A DNA stretch of 46,747 nucleotides from an uncultured Pelagibacteraceae bacterium. Its GTDB lineage: Bacteria; Pseudomonadota; Alphaproteobacteria; Pelagibacterales; Pelagibacteraceae. Below are positions 1 to 9,003 of this stretch, in pieces. The stretch's first letter is position 1; every line of letters begins with the position of its first letter. Made by a program: the position numbers and the translations under genes. The stretch lies in contig CACGVC010000006.1 of the NCBI GenBank assembly GCA_902576335.1, positions 1-46,747 of the forward strand, given 5' to 3'. The notes under the pieces are model-generated. The model saw only the letters and a list, made by a program, of their open reading frames with translations, made no database searches and was not told where the DNA came from.

Positions 1-198
1 GATACAAGCATTGCTCATATATCTTGTGCTACAGGTATAGAAACTTGGATATTATTAAGGAAAAATCCTGCATTTTTATTTCCTTTTAATAAAAAAAAGT
101 CATTAAGGTATCCAACAGCCAAGTACTTTCAGCAAGACAGATTTAATGAATGGAAAAGTGTTATTGATGAAGTTTCTTTAAATTTAAAAAACCTATGA
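1..198 (+). CDS. C-terminal fragment of a glycosyltransferase-like protein (GT9/TPR-type), truncated by window start
   Basis: Frame 1 is open from the first base to a TGA at 196-198 and gives 65 residues. It begins DTSIAHISCATGIETWIL and later has YPTAKYFQQ and a W followed by a VI-E-V helix. This matches the end of TPR proteins that carry a glycosyltransferase-9 or OGT-like domain: the D-T-x-x-A-H sugar-nucleotide motif, then G-x-x-x-W-x-L-L, then YPT, an arginine or glutamine patch and a closing helix. Such proteins usually have N-terminal TPR repeats and a C-terminal transferase-like domain used in glycan or flagellin-type modification. Only the tail is visible, so the substrate cannot be assigned. 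The family call rests on motif spacing alone. Confidence 0.6.
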   Translation, partial: DTSIAHISCATGIETWILLRKNPAFLFPFNKKKSLRYPTAKYFQQDRFNEWKSVIDEVSLNLKNL

Positions 199-203
199 TC
201 TAT

Positions 204-323
204 TTAAAAACCACCTCTCCAATTATTTTTGGAGTTAAAATTATCTTCTTCTTCTTTCGAGGTCGGTCTAAATAAGTAATAAACAACAAATAACGAGATT
301 AAAAGAAATAATACAAGTTCCAT
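204..323 (-). CDS. Small single-helix membrane protein downstream of lon (39 aa)
   Basis: An ATG at 321-323 opens a 39-residue frame ending in TAA at 204-206. Residues 2-18 are a hydrophobic helix rich in Leu, Val and Phe. An acidic cluster (K-E-E-E-D) and a tail ending in R-G-G-F follow. It starts 15 bases after the lon stop on the same strand, which suggests cotranscription. No clear Shine-Dalgarno sequence is visible, which is common here. No family is recognised. It could be a chance frame, but its composition (helix then charged tail) and its exact fit into the gap resemble the other microproteins in this window. Confidence 0.45.
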   Translation of the reverse strand: MELVLFLLISLFVVYYLFRPTSKEEEDNFNSKNNWRGGF

Positions 324-338
324 ATATCTATATAAATA

Positions 339-2717
339 TTATTGAATACTTGCCTGAGATTTGTCGTCTTTTTTAGACATATCAACCTCAACCCATTCTG
401 TTTTTTTAAGTTCTTTTGTTAAAGCAATTTTTAGAACTTCATCGGCGTTTTCTACAGCGGTAATTTTTATATCATCAATTATTTTTTTTGGCATATCAAC
501 CAAATCTTTTTCGTTTTCTTTAGGGATTAAAACTTGTTTAATTCCAGCTCTATGCGCAGCCAATAATTTTTCTTTTAAACCCCCAATTTGTAAAACTTGA
601 CCTGTCAAAGTTACTTCACCAGTCATTGCAACATCTTTTCTAACAGGTATTGTTGTAATAGATGAAACAATTGATGTTACCATCGCAATTCCTGCAGACG
701 GTCCGTCTTTAGGTGTTGCACCCTCAGGAACATGAATATGAAAATCTTTCTTTTCAAACAGCGGCGGGATTATTCCATATTCTAAGCATTTTGATCTTAC
801 AAAAGACTTTGCTGCTTTTACTGACTCTTGCATTACATCTCCTAATTTACCAGTGATCTGCATTCTGCCTTTTCCAGGCATTGTTACTGTCTCAATTTTT
901 AATATTTCACCACCATATTCAGTCCAAGCTAAACCAGTAACAATTCCAACTTTATTGTCATTTTCAAGTTCACCAAATTTATGTTTAGGAACTCCAAGAA
1001 AATCGGACAAATTTTTATTATTAACATTGACTTCTTTTTCTTCTCCAGAAACAACTTTTTTAACAACTTTTCTTGCAACTTTAGAAATTTCTCTTTCTAG
1101 GTTTCTTACCCCTGACTCTCGCGTGTATCTTCTTATGATTTCTTTTATAATATCATCATCCATCTTCATTTCATTTTCTTTAACGCCATTATCTTTAATT
1201 TGTTTGGGAAGAAGAAATTTATTGGCAATATTAATTTTTTCATCCTCTGTATAACCAGCCAATCTTATTACTTCCATTCTATCTAAAAGTGGTGGTAGAA
1301 TATTTAACGTATTTGCTGTCGTTACAAACATTACATCTGATAAATCATAATCGACTTCAAGGTAATGATCATTAAATGTTGTGTTTTGTTCAGGATCTAA
1401 AGCTTCTAATAAAGCCGAAGATGGATCTCCTCTGTAATCATTTCCAATCTTATCTATTTCATCTAATAAAATTAAAGGATTTTTAGTTCCAGCTTTTTTC
1501 ATCATCTGGATAATTTTACCTGGTAATGATCCAATGTAAGTTCTTCTATGCCCCCTTATTTCAGCTTCATCTCTCATTCCACCAACCGACATTCTGACAA
1601 ATTCTCTATTTGTAGCTTTTGCAATTGATTTACCCAGTGAAGTTTTACCGACACCTGGAGGGCCAACTAAACACAAAATTGGACCTTTAATTTTTTCCAT
1701 TCTTTTTTGAACTGCTAAAAATTCTATTATTCTCTCTTTAATTTTCTCTAATCCAAAATGATCTTTATCAAGTATATTTAAAGCTTTTTTTAAATCTATA
1801 TCTACTTCACTTTTTTTATGCCATGGTAGATCTATCATCCAATCTAAATAGTTTCTAACAACTGTGGCTTCGGCAGACATTGGACTCATGTTTTTTAATT
1901 TTTTTAATTCTTGCATGCATTTCTTTTCAACATCTTTAGGCATTTTAGATTTTAAAATAGCCTTATTTAAATTTGTGTTCTCATCTTTGCCATCCTCAAT
2001 CTCACCAAGTTCTTTTTGTATAGCCTTTAGTTGCTCATTTAAGTAATATTCCCTTTGAGTTTTTTCCATTTGAGTTTTAACTCTTCCCCTAATTCTTTTT
2101 TCAACTCCAATAATGCTTGTTTCATTCTCCATCAATTTGATGATTGCATTTAATCTTTTTTTAACATCAATTGTTTCAAAAATTTGTTGTTTTTCTGAAA
2201 TTGATGCTGTCAAGTGTGAAGCAATGTTATCTGCTATTTGAGATGGGTCTTTTAACTGCTTAATATTATTGATGGTTTCACCTGAAATTTTTTTGTTAAT
2301 CGAAGTTAATTTTTCTAATCTTCTTACAGCTGTTGCTGCAAGTGGGTATAGATCTTCGTCGTTATTTAAAACATCGTTGTATGGAGTGTAATCACAGATA
2401 ATAAATTTCTCATTATCCTTAAAATCCAGAATTTTTACTCTTTTTACACCCTCTACTAAAACTTTGACAGTCCCGTCTGGTAATTTTAATAATTGAAGAA
2501 TACTTCCTTCACAACCATACATAAATATGTCAGTTTTTTTTGGATCGTCAATCTCCGAATTTTTTTGAGTTACTAAAATAATCTTTTTTTCTTTCTTCAT
2601 AACCTCATTCAAGGCAGATATAGATTTATCTCTTCCTACAAACAAAGGAATTACCATTGATGGGAAAACTACGATATCTCTTAGCGGAAGTAGCGGTAAT
2701 GATATTTTAATATCCAT
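339..2717 (-). CDS. lon: ATP-dependent protease Lon (endopeptidase La)
   Basis: This is a full-length 792-residue LonA, a cytosolic AAA+ serine protease for quality control and regulated turnover. The N-terminal substrate domain begins with the typical LPLLPLRDIVVFP. Walker A GPPGVGKT is at 352-359 and Walker B LILLDEID at 415-422. The proteolytic domain has the S-K dyad: Ser674 in DGPSAG and Lys717 in GGLKEKL, with the 43-residue spacing of E. coli S679/K722. The length is normal for LonA. It is the last large gene of the minus-strand block tRNA-Leu, tig, clpP, clpX, lon, a conserved bacterial proteostasis order. About 60 bases separate it from clpX, so readthrough is likely. In many alphaproteobacteria an HU gene follows lon; here HU lies at 44524-44799 instead. 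Confidence 0.98.
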   Translation of the reverse strand: MDIKISLPLLPLRDIVVFPSMVIPLFVGRDKSISALNEVMKKEKKIILVTQKNSEIDDPKKTDIFMYGCEGSILQLLKLPDGTVKVLVEGVKRVKILDFKDNEKFIICDYTPYNDVLNNDEDLYPLAATAVRRLEKLTSINKKISGETINNIKQLKDPSQIADNIASHLTASISEKQQIFETIDVKKRLNAIIKLMENETSIIGVEKRIRGRVKTQMEKTQREYYLNEQLKAIQKELGEIEDGKDENTNLNKAILKSKMPKDVEKKCMQELKKLKNMSPMSAEATVVRNYLDWMIDLPWHKKSEVDIDLKKALNILDKDHFGLEKIKERIIEFLAVQKRMEKIKGPILCLVGPPGVGKTSLGKSIAKATNREFVRMSVGGMRDEAEIRGHRRTYIGSLPGKIIQMMKKAGTKNPLILLDEIDKIGNDYRGDPSSALLEALDPEQNTTFNDHYLEVDYDLSDVMFVTTANTLNILPPLLDRMEVIRLAGYTEDEKINIANKFLLPKQIKDNGVKENEMKMDDDIIKEIIRRYTRESGVRNLEREISKVARKVVKKVVSGEEKEVNVNNKNLSDFLGVPKHKFGELENDNKVGIVTGLAWTEYGGEILKIETVTMPGKGRMQITGKLGDVMQESVKAAKSFVRSKCLEYGIIPPLFEKKDFHIHVPEGATPKDGPSAGIAMVTSIVSSITTIPVRKDVAMTGEVTLTGQVLQIGGLKEKLLAAHRAGIKQVLIPKENEKDLVDMPKKIIDDIKITAVENADEVLKIALTKELKKTEWVEVDMSKKDDKSQASIQ

Positions 2718-2777
2718 CTTACAAATATGGATATTATAATTTATTTTGCAATACCTTTTTCTTATTTATTAAGGCTA

Positions 2778-4046
2778 TTACGCCGCTGTTGTCTTATTTG
2801 TTTTGGATTTATTGTCTGTTTTTGAGTGAACTATAATTGGTTCAGACTGGCCTTTGACAGTTGTAGAATCAATTATTACCTCCTCAATATTTTCTTGACT
2901 AGGTAAGTCATACATTGTTTTTAATAGTACGTTTTCCAAGATTGACCTCAAACCTCTTGCACCAGTCTTTTTCCTAATTGCTTTTAGAGCAATTTCCTTT
3001 AATGCATTATCTTTAAATGTTAATTTAGCACCATCAAGTTTAAAAAGTTCCTGATATTGTTTTACCAAAGAATTTTTCGGTTCTTGTAATATTCTAATTA
3101 ATGATTTTTCATCAAGATCTTCTAATGTTGCTATCATTGGTAACCTTCCAATAAATTCGGGGATTAAACCATATTTAAGAAGATCCTCTGGTTCTAAGCC
3201 TTTCATCCATTCACCTGTTTTTTTATCTAATGTATTTTTTACATCAGCCCCAAAACCAATTGATGTGCCTTTATCTCTTTGAGATATAATTTTATCTAAT
3301 CCCGCAAAGGCTCCACCACAAATAAATAAAATATTTGTAGTATCAACTTGCAAAAATTCTTGTTGAGGATGTTTTCTTCCTCCTTGTGGTGGAACACTTG
3401 CAATAGTTCCTTCCATAATTTTTAATAAAGCTTGCTGAACACCTTCACCTGATACATCTCTGGTTATCGAGGGGTTCTCAGATTTTCTGCTAATTTTGTC
3501 AACTTCATCAATATAAACAATCCCTCTTTGAGCTTTTTCCACATTATAATCTGCAGCTTGTAATAATTTTAAAATTATATTTTCTACATCCTCACCAACA
3601 TATCCTGCTTCAGTTAATGTCGTTGCATCTGCCATTGTGAAAGGCACGTCAAGTATCCTTGCAAGAGTTTGTGCTAATAAGGTTTTTCCACAACCAGTTG
3701 GTCCAACCAAAAGTATATTTGATTTTGCCAACTCAACATTTTTACTTGTTTTGCTTTCGTAATTTAATCTTTTATAATGATTATGAACAGCTACTGATAA
3801 AACTTTTTTTGCGTGAGCTTGACCAATAACATAATCATCCAAAACTGAACAGATTTCTTTTGGAGAAGGCAGTCCATCTTGATGTTTAACGAAAGTATCT
3901 TTGCTTTCTTCTTTGATGATATCCATACATAATTCAACACACTCATCACAGATAAAGACAGTAGGTCCAGCAATTAATTTTCTAACTTCGTGCTGGCTTT
4001 TTCCACAAAAAGAGCAGTAAAGAATATTTTTATTATTTGTGTTCAT
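2778..4046 (-). CDS. clpX: ATP-dependent Clp protease ATP-binding subunit ClpX
   Basis: This 422-residue unfoldase delivers substrates to ClpP. The N-terminal zinc-binding domain has Cys11, Cys14, Cys33 and Cys36 (C-x2-C and C-x2-C). Walker A GPTGCGKT is at 115-122 and Walker B IVYIDE at 176-181. The ClpP-docking IGF loop is at 263-265. The Lys- and Thr-rich C-terminal tail is a little longer than usual. It sits 90 bases downstream of clpP and upstream of lon on the same strand. Only the hexameric AAA+ partner of ClpP fits this domain set. Confidence 0.98.
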   Translation of the reverse strand: MNTNNKNILYCSFCGKSQHEVRKLIAGPTVFICDECVELCMDIIKEESKDTFVKHQDGLPSPKEICSVLDDYVIGQAHAKKVLSVAVHNHYKRLNYESKTSKNVELAKSNILLVGPTGCGKTLLAQTLARILDVPFTMADATTLTEAGYVGEDVENIILKLLQAADYNVEKAQRGIVYIDEVDKISRKSENPSITRDVSGEGVQQALLKIMEGTIASVPPQGGRKHPQQEFLQVDTTNILFICGGAFAGLDKIISQRDKGTSIGFGADVKNTLDKKTGEWMKGLEPEDLLKYGLIPEFIGRLPMIATLEDLDEKSLIRILQEPKNSLVKQYQELFKLDGAKLTFKDNALKEIALKAIRKKTGARGLRSILENVLLKTMYDLPSQENIEEVIIDSTTVKGQSEPIIVHSKTDNKSKTNKTTAA

Positions 4047-4136
4047 AAAATTTTTAAACGAATCAATTAACCTACTTTATTATAAATGAGTCATAGTAAT
4101 CAAGTTAGGAATACTACAATTTCAATATCTTGTGTT

Positions 4137-4748
4137 TTAAGATCTTTTTTCTACTACTTCGTCTATTAAGCCAAAAGACTTTGCAGAGTCAGCTGTCATA
4201 AAATTATCTCTCTCTAAAGCAGTTTTAATTTCATCGACAGTTTTACCTGTATGTTTTGAGTAAATTTCATTTAATCTTTTTTTTAATGATAAAACCTCAT
4301 TAGCGTGTATTTCTATATCTGTAGCTTGACCTTGAAAACCTGCGGATGGCTGATGGACCATTATTCTTGAGTTTGGTAATGAAAATCTTTTACCTTTTTT
4401 TCCAGCGGATAATAAAAAAGAACCCATTGATGCTGCTTGACCAATACATAAAGTTGAAATATCAGGTTTAACATACTGCATGGTATCATAAATACCTAAA
4501 CCAGCTGTAACGAGACCACCTGGACTATTTATATATAAGTATATTTCCTTCTTTGGATCCTCAGCTTCTAAAAATAATAATTGCGCAGTTACTAATGATG
4601 CAACAGTATCATTTATTTGACCCGTTAAGAAAATTATTCTTTCTTTTAACAATCTTGAATAGATATCATAAGCACGCTCGCCTCTATTAGACTGTTCAAC
4701 AACCATAGGCACTAAGTTGCTCATATGTTCAAATATTTTATTTGTCAT
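4137..4748 (-). CDS. clpP: ATP-dependent Clp protease proteolytic subunit ClpP
   Basis: This 203-residue serine peptidase forms the tetradecameric barrel that ClpX feeds. The catalytic triad is visible: Ser107 in GQAASMG, His132 in MVHQP and Asp181 in ERDNFM, each offset by four from E. coli S111/H136/D185. The start gives a short propeptide-like leader ([16 protein letters not shown]) before the conserved [14 protein letters not shown] segment. It follows tig by 32 bases and precedes clpX, the standard tig-clpP-clpX order, so the three are probably cotranscribed. Confidence 0.98.
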   Translation of the reverse strand: MTNKIFEHMSNLVPMVVEQSNRGERAYDIYSRLLKERIIFLTGQINDTVASLVTAQLLFLEAEDPKKEIYLYINSPGGLVTAGLGIYDTMQYVKPDISTLCIGQAASMGSFLLSAGKKGKRFSLPNSRIMVHQPSAGFQGQATDIEIHANEVLSLKKRLNEIYSKHTGKTVDEIKTALERDNFMTADSAKSFGLIDEVVEKRS

Positions 4749-4780
4749 AAGTTGATTCGTTTTACTTATACAACTTGAGA

Positions 4781-6214
4781 TTACTTTTGGCTAACTTTTT
4801 TTATTTTTTTAGCTACTGATTTAGTCTTTTTGACTTTTGGCTTTGTTTTATTGTCTGCTGTTTTTTTTACATCAGCTTTTTTTTCAGGTTTTCTTTGATC
4901 TTTAAGTTCTTGATCGAGTTGTTGTTTTTGGGACTCCTTTAAAATTTTTTCAGCTTCATCTTTAGAAATTTCTTTTTTATTGGGCTTAGCCTTTTCTTTA
5001 ATCATATTTAAAATTTTTTCCTCATACACAGTCCCTCTTAAACTCGCTAATGCATTAGGATTTTTTTTATAAAATTCCATGACCATTTTTTCCTGACCTG
5101 GCATCATTCTAATTTGTTTTTGAACTTCAGATTGTAATTCTTGTTCGGTGACTTTTATTTGATTTTGTTCACCAAATTCATTTAAAATTAGTCCAACTTT
5201 AATTCTTTTTTTTGCAACCTCTTCAAAATTTTTTCTACTTTTTTTTGCATCATCTTCTGACATACCTTGAGAAAGTATTTTTATTTCATCCTCAAGTAAG
5301 TTTTCTGGAATTTCGCTTACCTTAAATTTTTCAATTTCTTTTAATATTTGATTTTTTGTTAAACGATCTAAAGAGTTTTTATATTCATCATTTATTTGTT
5401 TTGTTATTAACGACTTAAGATCATTAAGATCTTTTGCACCTAAATTTTTGGCAAACTGATCATCAATTTTTACATCTTCAGGAATTTTAACTGCTGAAAT
5501 TTTACAAATAAATTTTGCTTTTTTGTTGATAAATTCTTTTTCTGGAAAATTTTCAGGAAGTGTTGCATCTACTATTTTTTCATCTCCCTTTTTAACTCCA
5601 ATTAATTGCTCATCAAATCCTTTTAAGAAAAGATCTTTTCCTAAAGTTAATTGAGTATTTTTACCTTCTCCACCTTTAAACGTTTTTTCATCAACTGTTG
5701 CATTATAGTCAAAAACAACTAAGTCACCTTTTTTTGCTTTTGTTGTCTCTGAAGGTTCTTTGAAGTTTGGTTGATTTTTTGCAATATCATTTATTCTTTT
5801 GTCAGTTTCCTTTTGATCAATTTTAACCGTATACTCATCAAACTTAATATTCTCTATTGGTTTCAGTTCAACTTTTGGAAGCTCTGTGACAGATAAAATA
5901 TATTCTAAATCTTTGTCTTCACCATAAGTTTTAAGATCTAGTTTTGGTTGACCTGCTGGTTTAATTTTGTTTTCTTGCAAGGCTTTTGTTGATGTTTCCT
6001 TCAAGACTTTGTCTAAGACTTCACTAAAAACAGCCTTTCCAAACTGTCTCTTTAAAATTTCTCTTGGTACCTTACCAGGTCTAAATCCCTTTAGATTAAC
6101 AGTTCCCTTGATCTCCTCATATTTCTCATCCATGTATAAATTCATTGTCTTTTTATCGACAAAAACTTTTACATCCTTGTTTAAACCTTTTTTATTTTCA
6201 ACAGTAACTTTCAT
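4781..6214 (-). CDS. tig: Trigger factor, ribosome-associated chaperone and peptidyl-prolyl isomerase
   Basis: At 477 residues this is slightly longer than E. coli trigger factor (432). The N-terminal ribosome-binding region includes the G-F-R-x-G-x-x-P signature ([10 protein letters not shown], residues 42-51). A FKBP-type domain runs over about 157-247, with GDLVVFDY and a [10 protein letters not shown] segment. The C-terminal chaperone arms follow. The last 60 or so residues are a Lys-rich, low-complexity tail that accounts for the extra length. Its ATG is only 10 bases from the 3' end of tRNA-Leu on the same strand, so the mRNA leader must be made by tRNA 3' processing or be very short. 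No Shine-Dalgarno sequence is visible in those 10 bases. Confidence 0.95.
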   Translation of the reverse strand: MKVTVENKKGLNKDVKVFVDKKTMNLYMDEKYEEIKGTVNLKGFRPGKVPREILKRQFGKAVFSEVLDKVLKETSTKALQENKIKPAGQPKLDLKTYGEDKDLEYILSVTELPKVELKPIENIKFDEYTVKIDQKETDKRINDIAKNQPNFKEPSETTKAKKGDLVVFDYNATVDEKTFKGGEGKNTQLTLGKDLFLKGFDEQLIGVKKGDEKIVDATLPENFPEKEFINKKAKFICKISAVKIPEDVKIDDQFAKNLGAKDLNDLKSLITKQINDEYKNSLDRLTKNQILKEIEKFKVSEIPENLLEDEIKILSQGMSEDDAKKSRKNFEEVAKKRIKVGLILNEFGEQNQIKVTEQELQSEVQKQIRMMPGQEKMVMEFYKKNPNALASLRGTVYEEKILNMIKEKAKPNKKEISKDEAEKILKESQKQQLDQELKDQRKPEKKADVKKTADNKTKPKVKKTKSVAKKIKKVSQK

Positions 6215-6224
6215 AATTTAAATG

Positions 6225-6309
6225 TGGTAGGGCGAAAAGGACTCGAACCTTCACAGATTGCTCTATCGGTTCCTAAGACCGACGCGTCTACCAATTCCGC
6301 CATCGCCCC
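6225..6309 (-). tRNA. tRNA-Leu (anticodon UAG)
   Basis: The minus strand folds as an 85-base class II tRNA. The acceptor stem pairs GGGGCGA (6303-6309) with TCGCCCT (6229-6235 complement), then discriminator A and an encoded CCA (6225-6227). The D arm carries GG and A-G-A-C-G-C-G. The anticodon stem TCGGT/ACCGA encloses CTTAGGA, giving anticodon TAG, which reads CUN leucine codons. A short variable arm and a T arm with GGTTCGAGTCC follow. It is transcribed toward tig with 10 bases between them, so it is probably the 5' cistron of the tig-clpP-clpX unit. Confidence 0.95.
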
Positions 6310-6322
6310 ACAATTTCAAGGT

Positions 6323-6350
6323 TTTATATATTATTGGATCTATTTGTCCA
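6323..6350 (-). promoter_or_regulatory. Predicted sigma70-type promoter for tRNA-Leu and tig
   Basis: Reading the minus strand, TGGACA (6345-6350, 5 of 6 matches to TTGACA) is followed after 16 bases by TATAAA (6323-6328, 5 of 6 to TATAAT). Transcription would start about 5-10 bases before the tRNA acceptor stem. The position and both boxes fit. A+T-rich DNA makes -10-like boxes common, so this remains a prediction. Confidence 0.5.
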
Positions 6351-6439
6351 ACGACATTTACAATGAATTATAAAGTTTTGAAAGATACCTATACATATAA
6401 AAATGAAAATGGTATTTTTTTAAAAAAAACTTAAAAAAA

Positions 6440-6613
6440 ATGAGCAAAACATCAATAGTTCTAATTATATATATTTTGGGTTTAATTTTTGGAGCGTTAG
6501 TTCTAGGAATTTGGAGCGCAGAGACAAGTGTTTATAAAGGTCTTCTTGGTTTAGGATGGACAGCATTAGCGCTTATAGGTTTATTTTTCGCCGAAAAAAA
6601 TGAAAATAATTAA
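6440..6613 (+). CDS. Small two-helix membrane protein (57 aa)
   Basis: ATG at 6440 to TAA at 6611-6613 encodes 57 residues. They form two hydrophobic segments, about 6-24 (VLIIYILGLIFGALVLG) and 35-50 (GLLGLGWTALALIGLFF), joined by a short polar loop, with a charged tail. Glycines spaced in both helices suggest close helix packing. The frame overlaps the start of the next plus-strand gene by 14 bases, a coupling common in this genome. I do not recognise a characterised family. The regular two-helix topology makes it a credible inner-membrane protein. Confidence 0.6.
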   Translation: MSKTSIVLIIYILGLIFGALVLGIWSAETSVYKGLLGLGWTALALIGLFFAEKNENN

Positions 6614-7022
6614 GACTTTTATTATCTTCTTTTTTGTAATTTTGCCAATTAACATTTTAAAATCAGAAATTATTGTCATGAGTAAATGTGATGATAAACA
6701 AGATGAGTTTCTAAAGAATGAGTATATTCTTAATTTATATGAACAAATAATGACTAGAAATTATGTTTATAAAGAAAAAACATTCCAAAAATACAGATTA
6801 ACGGATTTAAGTGTAAAAAAATCTAATTCTTACGTCCAAAGTATCTACGAAGAGGATGGAAAAATTTTAACTCACAAGCATGGATATCCACAATTTTATA
6901 CCCAAATTTTATTTGAAAAAGATAAAAAAGAAATTTTCATGAGAACGGTCCTTAACGATGAGGAAGGCCTTTCAAAAATATCAACATGTAAAAAAATAGA
7001 AAAATTTGAAAAAGAAAGTTAG
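6600..7022 (+). CDS. Hypothetical exported protein (140 aa)
   Basis: Residues 1-22 form a signal peptide: a Lys-containing N-region, then a Phe- and Ile-rich core, ending near LKSE. The mature part is about 115 residues and hydrophilic, with two cysteines (in MSKCDD and STCKK) that could form a disulfide in the periplasm. The pattern of aromatic-rich strands resembles the small periplasmic proteins that are numerous in SAR11, but I cannot name a domain. It overlaps the upstream 57-residue membrane gene by 14 bases, and the two may be cotranscribed. Its stop lies within the 3' end of a convergent microprotein gene. Confidence 0.65.
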   Translation: MKIIKTFIIFFFVILPINILKSEIIVMSKCDDKQDEFLKNEYILNLYEQIMTRNYVYKEKTFQKYRLTDLSVKKSNSYVQSIYEEDGKILTHKHGYPQFYTQILFEKDKKEIFMRTVLNDEEGLSKISTCKKIEKFEKES

Positions 7023-7144
7023 TTCTTTTTATTTTTTTTATTGAAATTTTTCTTTCTTGATCCAAACCTACTATTTGTTATGTTGCTCCTATGTCTAGCA
7101 TAGGCCTGTTTTTGTGCTTGTTTCATTGCTCTTTTTGATGACAT
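7019..7144 (-). CDS. Small, very basic protein (41 aa)
   Basis: ATG (7142-7144, minus) to TAA (7019-7021) encodes 41 residues. About 14 are Lys or Arg; an Ala/Gln-rich helix (KRAMKQAQKQAYARHR) is followed by an Asn/Lys-rich tail. The composition suggests RNA or ribosome binding, but that is inference from charge only. The frame fits exactly between the histidine phosphatase start side and the convergent exported-protein stop, which it overlaps by 3-4 bases. No family is recognised. Confidence 0.5.
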   Translation of the reverse strand: MSSKRAMKQAQKQAYARHRSNITNSRFGSRKKNFNKKNKKN

Positions 7145-7147
7145 AAT

Positions 7148-7711
7148 TCAATAAGATATTTCTTGAGTATCTATAATATTAAATTTTTTATCAGATACAA
7201 CTATTTCACCCGATGATGATCCATAGTTTAAAATTTCCGATATTAAAACGTAATGAGTAACTAAAACTAAATTCTCATTATTATTGTTTTTATAATTTTT
7301 AATATATTCTTTCAATGCTTTAACCTGTTTCTCCCTATTTTTTGCAAATTTAGAGCTGTAGAAAGAATTTAAAAAACTCTTTGTTGTAAAGTCTTTAAAT
7401 GCAATTTTTGCTGTTTCTTTGCATCTACACCATTCACTTGATAAAACTTTATCAATTTTAATTTCATTTTTAATAAAAAATTTACCGATAGATTTAGCCT
7501 GTTTTTTTCCCTCCTCACTTAGATTTCTTTGTGTTGAACAATCGTTTAAATTGAAATTATTTGGATCTCCACTTCCAGGTGCATATGCATGTCTTATAAA
7601 TATTAATTTTCCACCTTCTTCTAATTGATTTATTAAATTTTCATTTAAATCTGCTTTAATAGATGATGCTAAAGATATAAATATTATTATTAGGAAATTA
7701 AAAAATTTCAT
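7148..7711 (-). CDS. Exported histidine phosphatase (phosphoglycerate mutase-like superfamily)
   Basis: The 187-residue protein begins with a hydrophobic signal peptide (about 1-20). The catalytic FIRHAYAPG box follows at about 38-46: the RH(G/A) motif whose His is phosphorylated during catalysis. L-S-x-E-G-x-x-Q-A and L-S-S-E-x-x-R-C-x-x-T-A segments come next, then the second histidine in LVTHY. It is a single compact branch-1 domain. The signal sequence puts it in the periplasm, acting on an unknown phosphomonoester. The start codon lies only 2 bases from the start of the divergent uracil-DNA glycosylase gene, so each promoter must lie within the other coding region. Confidence 0.8.
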   Translation of the reverse strand: MKFFNFLIIIFISLASSIKADLNENLINQLEEGGKLIFIRHAYAPGSGDPNNFNLNDCSTQRNLSEEGKKQAKSIGKFFIKNEIKIDKVLSSEWCRCKETAKIAFKDFTTKSFLNSFYSSKFAKNREKQVKALKEYIKNYKNNNNENLVLVTHYVLISEILNYGSSSGEIVVSDKKFNIIDTQEISY

Positions 7712-7713
7712 TT

Positions 7714-8394
7714 ATGGATATTAGATTAAACGATTTGAATAAAACAATAGTTAATTGTAAAAAGTGTCCAAGATTAGTTAAGTTTATCCGCAAAGTAAGT
7801 TCAATAAAGAGAAAACAAAATAGAGATGAGCTGTATTGGGGGAAACCGGTGCCTGGATTTGGAGACTTAAGCTCTAAAATGGCTATCATCGGACTAGCGC
7901 CTGCTGCTCATGGTGGTACCAGAACCGGTAGAGCATTTACTGGAGATAAATCAGGAGATTTTTTATTTAAATGTTTGCACAAGGTAGGAATTTCAAATTC
8001 TCCGTTATCAAAAAATCTAGAAGATAATTTAAAACTAAAATCTACTTATATTACTAATATTCTTAAGTGTGTGCCTCCTGAAGATAAACCACTAAACATT
8101 GAAATTTCTAACTGCTCTAATTTTTTTGATAAGGAAATATTATTTTTAAAGAATTTGAAAGTTATAGTCACATTAGGAAAAGTTGCTTTTGATAATTGTG
8201 TGAAATTGTACAAACAAAAATTTAATATAGAACAAAAATTTATTTTTAAACACAATAAAACACATGAGTTACCTAATGGTTTAATAATTTTATCAAGTTA
8301 TCATCCAAGCCCAAGAAACGTTAATACAAAATTAATTTCTGAAAAAATGATGATAAAATTATTTAAAAAAGCTAAGAGATTGGCTACTTCTTAA
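7714..8394 (+). CDS. Family 5 uracil-DNA glycosylase (UDGb-type), iron-sulfur enzyme
   Basis: This 226-residue base-excision enzyme removes uracil and some other deaminated bases from DNA. Motif 1, GLAPAAHGGTRTGR, is at 60-73 and has the family 5 GLAP-x-AHG signature with Ala where other UDGs have Asp or Asn. Motif 2, HPSPRN, is at 197-202. Four cysteines fit a 4Fe-4S cluster: Cys15 and Cys18 in NCKKCP, Cys119 and Cys134. The length is normal. It starts 2 bases from the divergent histidine phosphatase and ends 11 bases inside the convergent thioesterase gene. Confidence 0.88.
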   Translation: MDIRLNDLNKTIVNCKKCPRLVKFIRKVSSIKRKQNRDELYWGKPVPGFGDLSSKMAIIGLAPAAHGGTRTGRAFTGDKSGDFLFKCLHKVGISNSPLSKNLEDNLKLKSTYITNILKCVPPEDKPLNIEISNCSNFFDKEILFLKNLKVIVTLGKVAFDNCVKLYKQKFNIEQKFIFKHNKTHELPNGLIILSSYHPSPRNVNTKLISEKMMIKLFKKAKRLATS

Positions 8395-8806
8395 TACTAT
8401 CACAAAAGTATGGTTTAAATTTTGAGTAAATCTGATCAGGTATCTTTATAGGTTTACCATCTTTATTAACAAAGACTAAGTGAATTTGTGCCTCAACAAT
8501 TAGTTCATTATTTTTAGTAATTATTTGATTCATAAAAAAAGAAGTTTTAGTGATTGATTTAACAAAAGATCTTATAGTCAATTCATCCTCTAAATAAGCA
8601 GATTTTTTATATTCTATATTACAGGATTTAACTATTATTAAAGATTTAAATTCTTCTTGAATTTTATTATTACTGTAACCAATTGAAAATAATGCTTCTG
8701 TTCTAGCTCTTTCTAAGAATTTTAAATAATTTGCATAGTAAACTACACCACCAGAATCTGTATCCTCGTAATATACTTTTAATTTATGAAAGAAGTTTTC
8801 GTGCAT
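8384..8806 (-). CDS. ybgC: YbgC-type hotdog acyl-CoA thioesterase (Tol-Pal associated)
   Basis: This 140-residue single-hotdog protein has the 4HBT/YbgC active-site segment YYEDTDSGGVVYYANYL near residues 12-28, including the catalytic-type Asp, then LERARTE. YbgC proteins hydrolyse short or medium acyl-CoA or acyl-ACP and are usually encoded beside tolQRAB. No tol genes lie here, so the exact substrate is unknown. The 3' end overlaps the glycosylase gene on the opposite strand by 11 bases. Confidence 0.85.
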   Translation of the reverse strand: MHENFFHKLKVYYEDTDSGGVVYYANYLKFLERARTEALFSIGYSNNKIQEEFKSLIIVKSCNIEYKKSAYLEDELTIRSFVKSITKTSFFMNQIITKNNELIVEAQIHLVFVNKDGKPIKIPDQIYSKFKPYFCDSIKK

Positions 8807-8862
8807 TAAATAACTATATCAAATAATTAATTAATTTTATAGAATCTAAGAAATAAAATAAA

Positions 8863-9003
8863 ATGAATATCTTTGTTATTTGGTTAGTATTGGTTATTGC
8901 ATGGAACTTTGGTTATCCTGGTGCTAGTCCTCATGAAGATGTTTTGGTAGCTGTGATTTTAGCTTTTTTCAATATTTTTTTAAAAAAATATTTGAAATTA
9001 TAA
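8863..9003 (+). CDS. Small membrane protein (46 aa)
   Basis: ATG at 8863 to TAA at 9001-9003 gives 46 residues. They form two short hydrophobic segments (IFVIWLVLVIAW and VLVAVILAFFNIFL) around a central loop with GYPGASPHED. The stop is immediately followed by the convergent stop of the DUF3047 gene (9004), so the frame fills the gap exactly. No family name can be given. Two helices flanking a polar loop favour a real inner-membrane microprotein over a chance frame. Confidence 0.5.
   Translation: MNIFVIWLVLVIAWNFGYPGASPHEDVLVAVILAFFNIFLKKYLKL

Noticed and set aside
361..2046. Plus-strand frames inside lon, and similar antisense frames in other genes
   Set aside because: They are shadows of well-identified genes on the other strand and lack family features.
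6363..6434. A 23-codon plus-strand frame upstream of the 57-residue membrane gene
   Set aside because: Too short, no hydrophobic segment or ribosome site, and A-rich composition makes it likely by chance.
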